Shown: piece by piece, positions 8,969 to 16,493 of the stretch
Layout of the letters: every line of letters begins with the position of its first letter
Numbering within the stretch: position 1 is the stretch's first letter
NCBI GenBank assembly: GCA_016721245.1
Contig: JADKIQ010000008.1
Location: 1-24,186, forward strand
Length of the DNA stretch: 24,186 nt
Direction of reading: 5' to 3'
From: Sphingobacteriales bacterium
Lineage (GTDB): Bacteria; Bacteroidota; Bacteroidia; Chitinophagales; JADIYW01
The notes under the pieces: model-generated
Told to the model about the DNA's origin: nothing
Databases searched by the model: none
What the model saw: the letters and a program-made list of their open reading frames with translations, nothing else
Translations under genes and position numbers: made by a program

Positions 8969-10492
8969 TTATTTCTTACCCAGCTTATTCAGCAACTCTA
9001 AGAAGTTGGCAAATTTTACTAATCCTTTTCCCGGTGCATTAAAGTTATTGGGTACAATGGTAGCCGCCGTTACAGGTTTGCTGTATGGCTCAAACGTTCC
9101 GTCAAAACAAGTCGTCGTGGTTTTATCCAGCTGACGGTTTACTTTTGAACCGCAGTTGTTCATCGTAAAGCAATTGGCCGCATCTGTTATGGACATCTTA
9201 TCAATACTGTACTGATAGAAAATAGTATTCTGTATGCATTTAGGCTGTACATAACTTACATTGGATGCCGGCAAAGAATTTTTCACCGCATTGTCAAAAT
9301 AAGCAGCGACTAATTTATTGGCCTCATGCATTTGCGTGGTCTGATACTGATACATCAGTAAGTTAATCATGTTTGCTTTTGCATAAGCATCCACACTCTG
9401 TGTGCTCAGCTTTTCGTCAAATGTTTTTCTCATGCCGCCCAGACTTGCCCAGCTTTGGTTGAAAGCAGGCGTCTGGAAAACGTGTGTGCCATAGGCATTT
9501 ACATACACCGAATTTTTAATATTGTTGGCGTTTAAAATATCTTTTAAAGCTAAGGCGCCCCAGTTTTCAGGTCCCAGAATAGTCGTCTTGTTTGGATTCA
9601 CCACCCAGTCTAAAGCACCGCATAAAAAGATGGCAGGTGTTTTATCCTGATTGTCAATAATGGCACCTAAACCCTCGTTTGGCCCGGGTAATCCTGCGCC
9701 TAAAACCCCCGTTGCTACAATTCCGTTTTGGTTAATAGGCTGACCGTAATTCAATTTTCCTTTTACACAATTAAATAAAGGATGTGTCATGTTATTTGCA
9801 TCGGCATAAGTAAAAAATAAAGAGGCATTGGCACCCAAACTTCCGCCAACCGTAAAAAATTTCGTGGTATCCACCGAATAGTTTCTGAAATTATCCACCA
9901 TGTATTTTCTGGCAGCATTACTTAAAAAGAAATTAATAAACATGGACGTAAAGAACTTGTCTTTTCCGGTGCTGTAGTTTAGTCCGTTACACTGGTTAAT
10001 TATTTTATTGGTAAAATAATTAACGTTGTTTCCTTTTTTATCAAAACGTGTAGCCACACTGCCTACGTTTTCATAATAGGCTACCACATATCCTCTCAGC
10101 GCATAATCCACGGCGGACAGGTTGGACATCGACCAGCTGAAATTTTCACCATTACCATTCGTCAATAGTATGCATCTTTTTTGAGCGTCTTTGTACACCG
10201 GCTCCAGAATGAGCATGCGCACATTGTCTTTTGTATAAAATACCTTAGTGGCTTTAATGGATTCATTCAGAAAATATTGCTTGTTCATTTCACCCAAATT
10301 AAAAACATCCGATAAACGGTGCGATAAATCCAGGATGGATAAATTATAAGCATTCAGGTAATTTCCGCCAGTGTAAGACATTGGAACAGATAAGGCAGTT
10401 GTGTTTACATCCACATAATTGAAGGTCGTGCTGGTTTGTGCATGGCAAAAATGAGCGGTGAGGATAAATAGAATAGCATATAATTTGTTCAT
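8969..10492 (-). CDS. Secreted alpha/beta-hydrolase-like protein
   Basis: This 507-residue protein has a signal peptide (MNKLYAILFILTAHFCHAQ). I chose the ATG at 10492 because it begins that signal peptide; an in-frame ATG at 10522 would add ten residues in front of it. A nucleophile-elbow motif GGSLGAN puts a candidate catalytic Ser near residue 218. GALDWVVNP (Asp about 295) and YGTHVF (His about 337) follow in the order and spacing of an alpha/beta-hydrolase triad. GNGENFSW (from about residue 113) could form the oxyanion region. The substrate cannot be inferred; an extracellular or periplasmic esterase or peptidase is plausible. It converges with paralogue B with only 4 bases between stop codons. 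The triad assignment is inference from motifs and spacing. Confidence 0.7.
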   Translation of the reverse strand: MNKLYAILFILTAHFCHAQTSTTFNYVDVNTTALSVPMSYTGGNYLNAYNLSILDLSHRLSDVFNLGEMNKQYFLNESIKATKVFYTKDNVRMLILEPVYKDAQKRCILLTNGNGENFSWSMSNLSAVDYALRGYVVAYYENVGSVATRFDKKGNNVNYFTNKIINQCNGLNYSTGKDKFFTSMFINFFLSNAARKYMVDNFRNYSVDTTKFFTVGGSLGANASLFFTYADANNMTHPLFNCVKGKLNYGQPINQNGIVATGVLGAGLPGPNEGLGAIIDNQDKTPAIFLCGALDWVVNPNKTTILGPENWGALALKDILNANNIKNSVYVNAYGTHVFQTPAFNQSWASLGGMRKTFDEKLSTQSVDAYAKANMINLLMYQYQTTQMHEANKLVAAYFDNAVKNSLPASNVSYVQPKCIQNTIFYQYSIDKMSITDAANCFTMNNCGSKVNRQLDKTTTTCFDGTFEPYSKPVTAATIVPNNFNAPGKGLVKFANFLELLNKLGKK

Positions 10493-10544
10493 AACAAGGT
10501 GTTTTAATACAGATTTTAACAATAAACGTGCAATTTTTGTACCA

Positions 10545-10552
10545 CAAAATTA
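10545..10552 (-). promoter_or_regulatory. Candidate Bacteroidota -7 box for the hydrolase gene
   Basis: The minus strand reads TAATTTTG, an exact match to the Bacteroidota TAnnTTTG consensus, 52 bases upstream of the chosen start. No well-spaced -33 TTG is visible, so this rests on the -7 box alone. Confidence 0.4.
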
Positions 10553-10609
10553 ATGCTAAAAAACGCAAAAGGTGTTATTTTTTTAAAATCCTTTCTTATT
10601 CAATTTTTG

Positions 10610-10617
10610 TATCTTTA
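10610..10617 (+). promoter_or_regulatory. Candidate -7 box for scpB
   Basis: TATCTTTA is a one-mismatch fit to TAnnTTTG and ends five bases before the GTG proposed as the scpB start. If used, the transcript would be leaderless or nearly so. It also argues against the ATG at 10553, which would lie upstream of the promoter. Confidence 0.35.
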
Positions 10618-10621
10618 TAGC

Positions 10622-11224
10622 GTGGAAGAAGTACAAAAAAATATAGAAGCCATCATTTTTGCGGCAGAAAGCCCGATAAAAGTGGATGAATTGCTGACTT
10701 ATTTGAATAAGACGGCAGAAACACCTTTTACACAAGAGGAAATAGAAGGCGTTATTTTTGTTATTAAAGAAAAATATACCGCTGATTTATTTCCGTTTGA
10801 ATTAGGTGAAGTTGGAGGTGGTTATCAATTCTTAACCAAAGCAGATTATCATGTGCCTGTTTCTGGATTTTTAAACAGAAATACGGTTAAACGTTTAACA
10901 ACAGCTGCCCTGGAGTCACTGGCAATTATCGCGTACAAACAACCGGTTACTAAAAACATCATTGAAACCATTCGTGGGGTCAATGCAGATTATACCATCC
11001 AGAAACTGATGGAAAAAGAACTGGTGGAAATTGCCGGCAGAAGTACAGAACCGGGCAAACCATTATTATACAAAACAACACAGCAATTTTTAGATTACTT
11101 CGGCATCAACTCCTTAGATGAATTGCCGAAATTAAAAGAATTTGAAGAACTACAAAACCAAATAGGTGAGAAAGAGAATATCGAGAGCGCCAATTCAGCC
11201 GCTGACATCGCCCAACAAAACTAA
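10622..11224 (+). CDS. scpB: Segregation and condensation protein B
   Basis: ScpB is the winged-helix dimeric partner of ScpA and Smc in the bacterial condensin that compacts and segregates the chromosome. The protein starts VEEVQKNIEAIIFAAESPIK, the usual ScpB opening. Its hallmark core is TTAALESLAIIAYKQPVTK followed by IRGVNADYTIQKLMEK and GRSTEPGKPLLYKTT. I chose the GTG at 10622, giving 200 residues, the normal family length. The ATG at 10553 would add 23 hydrophobic residues not expected in ScpB and would place the candidate -7 box inside the gene. The last 59 bases overlap the next gene in another frame. scpA is not in the window. Confidence 0.9.
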   Translation: MEEVQKNIEAIIFAAESPIKVDELLTYLNKTAETPFTQEEIEGVIFVIKEKYTADLFPFELGEVGGGYQFLTKADYHVPVSGFLNRNTVKRLTTAALESLAIIAYKQPVTKNIIETIRGVNADYTIQKLMEKELVEIAGRSTEPGKPLLYKTTQQFLDYFGINSLDELPKLKEFEELQNQIGEKENIESANSAADIAQQN

Positions 11225-12074
11225 CTTCCAGAAAAACAAGAAGTCTTTTGTTCCGAAAAATGATCCGTTTGCCTATAAAATAGAGCAGAGTGTAAAGGAT
11301 TTCAAACCCCCTAAAGAAGAAGCTGTTTCAGATGAAACCCGTTTAAATAAGTTTATTTCCAACGCTGGCGTGTGCTCGCGCAGACAGGCAGACGAATACA
11401 TTAAAGCCGGTTACGTTTCTGTAAATGATGCGGTGGTGTTAGAGATGGGTTACAAGGTAAAACCCAAAGATGTGGTGAAGTTCAAAAACAAAAAAGTACA
11501 GAACGAAAAGAAAGTATATATTCTGCTGAATAAACCGAAAGGTTATTTAACCACTGTTTCTGACGACAGAGAACGCCAGACGGTAATGGATTTGGTAAGT
11601 ACCGTGAAAGACGCACGATTATATCCGGTTGGACGCTTAGACAGAAATTCTACCGGTGTATTGTTGCTGACGAATGACGGAGAACTGGCACAAAAATTAT
11701 CACATCCCAGTGGTGAGGTAACCAAAGTATATCAGGTAGAGTTAGATAAAGCTTTAGATTCAAAAGACTTATTAAAAATAAGAGCCGGTGTGGAACTGGA
11801 AGACGGTAAAGCCAATGTGGATCAGGTAGATTATACCTTGCCGCGCGGTGACGACAGACATGTGGGAATTGAATTGCACAGCGGTAAAAACAGAATTGTA
11901 CGCCGTATTTTTGAAAGTTTAGGCTATGAAGTACAGAAGCTGGATAGAGTCTTATATGCTGGTTTAACCAAGAAAAATTTACCACGTGCCAAATGGCGTT
12001 TTCTCACAGAAAAAGAAGTCATCTTCCTGAAATATTTTATCGCAAATAAAAAAGAAAAGAAAGCGAAAGAATAA
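11166..12074 (+). CDS. rluB: Pseudouridine synthase, RsuA/RluB family
   Basis: This enzyme isomerises a specific uridine in ribosomal RNA to pseudouridine. Residues 1-57 form a basic, low-complexity extension. An S4 RNA-binding domain follows (LNKFISNAGVCSRRQADEYI, about 59-105), then the catalytic domain with GRLDRNSTGVLLLTNDG, in which Asp159 is the expected nucleophile. HSGKNRIVRRIFESLGYEV is the conserved C-terminal family motif. The only possible start is the GTG at 11166, because a TAG lies directly before it and no in-frame ATG occurs before the S4 domain. The start lies inside scpB, so the two are probably translationally coupled. The choice of RluB (23S) over RsuA (16S) rests on overall resemblance and is less certain than the family. 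Confidence 0.87.
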   Translation: MRKRISRAPIQPLTSPNKTNFQKNKKSFVPKNDPFAYKIEQSVKDFKPPKEEAVSDETRLNKFISNAGVCSRRQADEYIKAGYVSVNDAVVLEMGYKVKPKDVVKFKNKKVQNEKKVYILLNKPKGYLTTVSDDRERQTVMDLVSTVKDARLYPVGRLDRNSTGVLLLTNDGELAQKLSHPSGEVTKVYQVELDKALDSKDLLKIRAGVELEDGKANVDQVDYTLPRGDDRHVGIELHSGKNRIVRRIFESLGYEVQKLDRVLYAGLTKKNLPRAKWRFLTEKEVIFLKYFIANKKEKKAKE

Positions 12075-12156
12075 TGTCATCTCGAGCGTTGCAAGAGAAC
12101 TTGTGATAATTATCTACTTAGTTCAAATAAGATTCCTCACTTTGTTCGGAATGACA
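12075..12156. repeat. REP-like imperfect palindrome filling the intergenic gap
   Basis: The left end TGTCATCTCGAGCG and the reverse complement of the right end (TGTCATTCCGAACA) are clearly related, so the 82-base element is an imperfect inverted repeat. It starts on the base after the stop codon of the pseudouridine synthase and ends 8 bases before the stop of the convergent gene. Its ends resemble the GTCATyCyGAGCG class of dispersed palindromes seen in many bacterial genomes. It may also serve as a bidirectional terminator. Confidence 0.6.
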
Positions 12157-12164
12157 AACAGGCA

Positions 12165-13595
12165 TTACCAGAACTTAATTTTCCCGGCAGCAAACCAGCA
12201 CATTCTCAACAGCATAAATCCGTTGGTGAAACGAGAAATATTGGTGTCACCATACGTTCTTTCTCTGTAGCGAATTGGTAAATCAATAATCTTTAAGTTG
12301 AGTTTGTACGCGCCAAACAGTAAATCGAAATCACCGAAAGGATCAAAATCGCCAAAGAATTTCCTGTTTTCAATCAGTTTCAGATAATCTTCGCGGAACA
12401 TTACTTTCGTGCCGCACAAGCTGTCTTTTATCGGTTGTTCGAGTAACCAGGAAAACACCCAGCTGAAGAATTTATTTCCTAATGTATTTAAAAAACGCAT
12501 GGCATCTTTATCCATCGGATACACCAGGCGTGAACCGTTGATAAATTCACCCTTTCCGGTAGCAATGGCATTATAAAATTTCGGTAATTCTTCCGGCGGC
12601 ATGGTAAGGTCTGCATCCAGAATCATCAGAATATCCTGTGTGGCGATTGAGTAACCTTTGCGTACCGCATCGCCTTTTCCTTTGCCGGGCTGTTGTGCAA
12701 TTTTTATATCGTGAGAATCTCTGTATTTCTCCTGTATTTCCTGTATTTTTTGCCAGGTATCATCAGAGGAATTTCCTTCCACAAAAATGATTTCCTGATG
12801 CTTGGCGAATTTAGGTAAACGCAAAATTGCGTTTTCTATGTTGCCGCTCTCATTACGCGCCGGAATGCAAATGCTCACAGAATATTTTTCCGCCACGGCT
12901 TCTTCATTCACATTGGAAAACGGACGTGCGAATAAAAACTGATTTAAACATAGCGATTTGAAAATCGGCAACTTTGCCACATATTTATTTATAAACCACG
13001 ATAAAACCGGAATATTGATTGGCAGCAATAAACGCTTATTGCTTCTGTACGTTTCAAAGCCAGACAGGTATAATAAATTTGAAATATCTTTCGCATCTAA
13101 CCAGTTTTGCTGCGGAGATTTTTTCTTGTAGCCGATGGTTTCTCCAAAATTTAAAATCGGTTCCCACCAGTGATTGTAATAAGAAATAATGACGCGGGTA
13201 TGTTCGTGGCAATTCTTTTTAATGGCGTATAACACATCCTGAATATTGTCTAAATACCCGATAATATTATTGAAAATTATGACATCGAATTTTTTATCCA
13301 GCGTGATATTTTCTGCATCCATCACCAGAAACTCCACATTGGTGTAAGAAGCTTTTGCCACTTCTATCATCTTTGGAGAGAAATCAATCCCTGTTTTTTG
13401 TTTACCTTTTAATCCGTGAATAGTTTCCCCGCAGCCGCAGCCAATCTCTAAAATGGAATCCGTTTCACTGATGAAGAAATTAAAATAATTTTCGATGTCT
13501 TTACCGTAATAGGAAAAGCGCTTACGATACTGCAGATAATTGGATGCAATATTTTCAAAGTGAGTAAATATATGTTGTTTGCGATTACTGTTCAT
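12165..13595 (-). CDS. Methyltransferase-glycosyltransferase family 2 fusion protein
   Basis: This 476-residue protein has two enzyme domains. Residues 1 to about 200 are a class I SAM-dependent methyltransferase, with motif I at EIGCGCG (50-56) and the acidic loop at GIDFSP. Residues about 238-476 are a family 2 glycosyltransferase of the dolichyl-phosphate-mannose-synthase type: SICIPARNESGNIENAI, FVEGNSSDDTW, PGKGKGDAVRKGY and the metal-binding LDADLTM (DAD at 327-329), then GSRLVYP and DSLCGTKVMFR. It probably transfers a sugar from a nucleotide donor to a lipid carrier or a glycan, and methylates the same or a linked product. Its start is one base from the stop of the upstream FkbM gene, so they form one operon. 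No membrane segments are obvious. The specific sugar is not predictable. Confidence 0.85.
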   Translation of the reverse strand: MNSNRKQHIFTHFENIASNYLQYRKRFSYYGKDIENYFNFFISETDSILEIGCGCGETIHGLKGKQKTGIDFSPKMIEVAKASYTNVEFLVMDAENITLDKKFDVIIFNNIIGYLDNIQDVLYAIKKNCHEHTRVIISYYNHWWEPILNFGETIGYKKKSPQQNWLDAKDISNLLYLSGFETYRSNKRLLLPINIPVLSWFINKYVAKLPIFKSLCLNQFLFARPFSNVNEEAVAEKYSVSICIPARNESGNIENAILRLPKFAKHQEIIFVEGNSSDDTWQKIQEIQEKYRDSHDIKIAQQPGKGKGDAVRKGYSIATQDILMILDADLTMPPEELPKFYNAIATGKGEFINGSRLVYPMDKDAMRFLNTLGNKFFSWVFSWLLEQPIKDSLCGTKVMFREDYLKLIENRKFFGDFDPFGDFDLLFGAYKLNLKIIDLPIRYRERTYGDTNISRFTNGFMLLRMCWFAAGKIKFW

Positions 13596-13596
13596 A

Positions 13597-14448
13597 TTAC
13601 TGAGGGATAGCTAAAACGTCAATGCTGCCGTATTTAGGCAAATGATTTTTATAGTTTTCTAAAGTAATTTCTCTTAAATTATCTGAATCAAATAACTTAT
13701 AATTGAGTGACTGAAAATAGTTCCAGTAGAAATCGAAATCAAAGCTTTTTTCGTTCATCACGTAAAGTCCCAGTTCAAAGATGATTTTTGGCCGGCATGC
13801 TGAGATTGAATTTTTACCGCCTAAGAAAATTTCATATTCATGTCCGTCTGTATCAATCTTAATAAAATCAATTTTATGGATATTATTTTTTGTTACAAAG
13901 TCGTCTAATGTAATAGAAGGAACCCCTTCTGCCGACATTGGCGTACCCAAATGAAATTCATGGTCACTTTCCGTTCTTTTGGTTAAACTCCAGCTGGAAA
14001 AAGCAACAATGTCGGGATTTTCATCAGACTTGGCTGAAACAAAACAGTTGGTAATAATGATGTTTTTTGCTAATTCAGGATTTAGTTCAATATTTCTGTA
14101 TAGCTTTTTCAATGCATAGTGTGTAGGCTCAAACGCATATACTTTCCCTTTTTTTACTTTATTGGCAAAATTTAAGGCCATAATTCCAACATTTGCACCT
14201 ATATCAAAGATGATATCATCCTCTTTTAACTGAACAAACTTATTTTCATATACATGAGATTGGAAATTTTTAAAGAGATATAAGGAAAGGTCAATTCCTT
14301 CAGTAAGGTCAAGTTCGAAATTAATATTGTTTCTGGATACGATATGTTTTTTCTTGGTGTCAACAAAAACAGAGGTAAAGAACAAGAGAATCTTTGCACC
14401 AAATATTTTAACACGGGTAAGAGGAATATTTCTGAAAACTACATTCAT
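13597..14448 (-). CDS. FkbM family methyltransferase (first of two)
   Basis: This 283-residue SAM-dependent O-methyltransferase belongs to the FkbM family, whose members often methylate sugars of surface polysaccharides or lipids. The SAM motif FDIGANVGI lies at 81-89, AFEPTHYALKKLYRNIELNP at 105-124, and the family motif DFIKIDTDGHEYEIFLGG at about 193-210. It is transcribed leftward and is followed after one base by the methyltransferase-glycosyltransferase fusion. An exact TAnnTTTG box lies 18 bases upstream, beyond which a terminator separates it from the LamG remnant and the GT-C gene. This pair is therefore likely its own transcription unit. Confidence 0.87.
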   Translation of the reverse strand: MNVVFRNIPLTRVKIFGAKILLFFTSVFVDTKKKHIVSRNNINFELDLTEGIDLSLYLFKNFQSHVYENKFVQLKEDDIIFDIGANVGIMALNFANKVKKGKVYAFEPTHYALKKLYRNIELNPELAKNIIITNCFVSAKSDENPDIVAFSSWSLTKRTESDHEFHLGTPMSAEGVPSITLDDFVTKNNIHKIDFIKIDTDGHEYEIFLGGKNSISACRPKIIFELGLYVMNEKSFDFDFYWNYFQSLNYKLFDSDNLREITLENYKNHLPKYGSIDVLAIPQ

Positions 14449-14465
14449 TAATATGGATTATTATG

Positions 14466-14473
14466 CAAATATA
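14466..14473 (-). promoter_or_regulatory. Candidate Bacteroidota -7 box for the FkbM/glycosyltransferase pair
   Basis: The minus strand reads TATATTTG, an exact TAnnTTTG match, 17 bases before the FkbM start. The position fits a short leader. No -33 TTG is seen at normal spacing. Confidence 0.5.
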
Positions 14474-14474
14474 C

Positions 14475-14509
14475 CATAAAAAAGAAAACCACCCGAATTG
14501 GATGGTTTT
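14475..14509 (-). terminator. Rho-independent terminator (leftward)
   Basis: A 10-bp stem (AAAACCATCC with GGGTGGTTTT on the minus strand, one wobble) with a 5-base loop is followed by CTTTTTTAT. It sits just after the stop of the LamG remnant, so it probably served that lost gene and now ends transcripts coming from the GT-C gene. Confidence 0.75.
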
Positions 14510-14531
14510 TATTAAAAGTTAATTTTATAAC

Positions 14532-14684
14532 TTATTCAATATATAAAGAGTTTAGCCCCGATACTGAAAGAGCTTTATCAAAGATTCTGATGTCATCCAT
14601 CCATCCTGCAAAATATTCAGCATTACGTGCACTTCCTTCAAGTCTGATGTTTTTTATAATATTCTTTAAAAATGCTATTTTGAA
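14532..14684 (-). pseudogene. Remnant of a LamG-domain protein gene (C-terminal end only)
   Basis: On the minus strand the codons from about 14648 to the TAA at 14534-14532 read NIRLEGSARNAEYFAGWMDD followed by IRIFDKALSVSGLNSLYIE. This matches the last strands of the concanavalin/laminin G (LamG) fold, where a GWIDDVRIFNKALS-type motif is typical. No start codon or preceding domain exists: upstream is the stop codon of the GT-C gene, in the same frame. The fragment is followed by its own terminator. I read it as the tail of a larger secreted LamG gene whose body was lost. The fold call rests on motif recognition. Confidence 0.55.
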
Positions 14685-16493
14685 TTATATACCTGAAGTT
14701 TTCAAAGAATCGATATAATTCCAGTTAATTCTGTATAGTTGTGTTTTTTCAAGATCACCTTCCTGATGTACAAATTCAAAAACATTCGGATACTTCACCT
14801 GTATAAAATACATGTACCTGTGAACTGTCCCGATAATTTGATTTTCTACATACATATCTGGATTTGAGCGCAATTCTGCAGGCATAAAATACATAACCTT
14901 ATCCTTCCTCAATATATTGAGCAATGAGTCTGCGGTTTTATCAGTATTGTTGTAAGGGGCATTATATATCGGATAAAACTCTTTTCCACTTGAGAAAATA
15001 AATGACATAGGTGCTTTACGCACAGCAATGTGTTTGGTTTCATCCGGAAGATTTTGAGCGCACCATCTTGTCATCTTTATGTAATTCTGCCAGTCTGGTG
15101 TGTATCCAAATGTAGGGTCACCTTTGATATTTTCCAGAAAAACAGGAAACCGTACCGCCGCATTACTTAAGGTTAATTTTGCTGAAGAAATAAACAGGAT
15201 AAAAAACACAAAAGGGAAGATATATTGTGTAAAGGATAAAACTTTACCAAAATGATACAGTAAGTAAAAAACAGCCATTAAAATTAAAGGCAGATAAATC
15301 ATTATAAAACGGGTTTGCCCCCATGAGGTTTGTAAAGCAATGAAATTGGCACCTAAGATACAGCAGAAAAAAAGTGTCGAAAAAAACAAGATGTGCTGTT
15401 TGTTTTTATACATGAAATATAAAGAAGCCAGTATAATGCCGGCAAAAGCAACTACAATCAACTGGTTGGTGGTATTTATTTCGGAAACTTTTCCTGCAAC
15501 TGTTGGTATTTCTGTCGACATTTCCTCTTTAAATCCGAGAACATACATAAATCTTTGGCCAATATAGATTTGTGCATTATCGATTAATCGTGTAATATAT
15601 CCGGCAGTTGTTTCCACTCCCAAACTCGGATTATACGCGTCTTTCTGAAAAATTAATTTTTGACCTTCATATTGAGACTGATCTACATGCCAGATAGCTT
15701 TAACCATGAAACGATAGAAAAAGTACAAGAAAGTAAACATGGCCAGCGCTATGCCGGATTCCGCAAATTTCCTTCTGTATATCAGAAAAATAATGATTGG
15801 AACAATTGCTACTACCGCAATATTCCTGGTAATTAAGAATAAGAATGCGGTACTTCCCACCAATAGTGAAGGAACGATTTTTTGTTTTAAAGTGCTGTTT
15901 TCAGAGAATATTTTATCAAAACATTTAAAATTTATATAGAAGCATAGTCCTATCATCAGCAGGTAAAGACATTCTGTATATGTGAGACTTGCAAACATTA
16001 AGAATGGGAAGTTGATGGACGTAAGCAGTAAAGAAGGAATTAAAATAAGAAATGGTATTCTGTTGCGGAATGCGATAAACAGTAAAAACAAACCGGTACA
16101 AAAGAAAAGGATTGAAAAGCATTTCAAGACCATTAAGTTAACGCCGAATACTTTTATTATTAAACCCAGTAAAGTAGGATATAATGGAGCATTGGCTAAA
16201 TAAAAACTTTCTTTGGCAAAGAAATCTTTGGCATATCTTGCACCCGATTCAATATAAAGCGCATCATCGTTTGCCAGAGATATTTTTGCATCAAAGCAAA
16301 GAAAAGATAATGTAAAAGCCAGCCCTAAAATAACAATAAGGTATAATCGCTGGTTTTTGTCAAAATGATTTTCCAGAATATCAAAAAGGGATAAAGAGCT
16401 GACAGATGTTTTTTGTTTATTGCTTTGCTGGCTCTTTAAAACATCATTCGAACTTTTTTTTACAGGATTAACTGGCTTTTTAGATGGCTTCAT
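14685..16493 (-). CDS. GT-C type membrane glycosyltransferase (PMT/ArnT-like)
   Basis: This 602-residue integral membrane protein resembles lipid-linked-sugar glycosyltransferases of the GT39/GT83 (ArnT) kind. The first 45 residues are polar, Lys/Ser/Gln-rich and probably cytoplasmic. A first membrane helix (about 49-67) leads to an external loop with NDDALYIESGARY. The Asp pair at 76-77 is in the place of the catalytic acidic pair of GT-C enzymes, and APLYPTLLGLIIKVFG follows, as is usual there. About ten further hydrophobic segments extend to near residue 455, then a soluble C-terminal domain of about 150 residues. It would transfer a sugar from a polyprenyl-phosphate donor to a glycan, lipid or protein outside the inner membrane. 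Its start overlaps the stop of the upstream FkbM gene (ATGA), showing translational coupling. Confidence 0.8.
   Translation of the reverse strand: MKPSKKPVNPVKKSSNDVLKSQQSNKQKTSVSSLSLFDILENHFDKNQRLYLIVILGLAFTLSFLCFDAKISLANDDALYIESGARYAKDFFAKESFYLANAPLYPTLLGLIIKVFGVNLMVLKCFSILFFCTGLFLLFIAFRNRIPFLILIPSLLLTSINFPFLMFASLTYTECLYLLMIGLCFYINFKCFDKIFSENSTLKQKIVPSLLVGSTAFLFLITRNIAVVAIVPIIIFLIYRRKFAESGIALAMFTFLYFFYRFMVKAIWHVDQSQYEGQKLIFQKDAYNPSLGVETTAGYITRLIDNAQIYIGQRFMYVLGFKEEMSTEIPTVAGKVSEINTTNQLIVVAFAGIILASLYFMYKNKQHILFFSTLFFCCILGANFIALQTSWGQTRFIMIYLPLILMAVFYLLYHFGKVLSFTQYIFPFVFFILFISSAKLTLSNAAVRFPVFLENIKGDPTFGYTPDWQNYIKMTRWCAQNLPDETKHIAVRKAPMSFIFSSGKEFYPIYNAPYNNTDKTADSLLNILRKDKVMYFMPAELRSNPDMYVENQIIGTVHRYMYFIQVKYPNVFEFVHQEGDLEKTQLYRINWNYIDSLKTSGI

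Noticed and set aside
10493..10522. Ten-codon upstream extension of the hydrolase
   Set aside because: The next Met starts a clean signal peptide, so the longer start would put ten residues before it.
10553..10621. Upstream ATG as the scpB start
   Set aside because: It adds a hydrophobic stretch foreign to ScpB and places the promoter-like box inside the coding region.
11650..11985. Minus-strand frame inside the pseudouridine synthase
   Set aside because: It is antisense to conserved catalytic motifs, with composition typical of a shadow frame.
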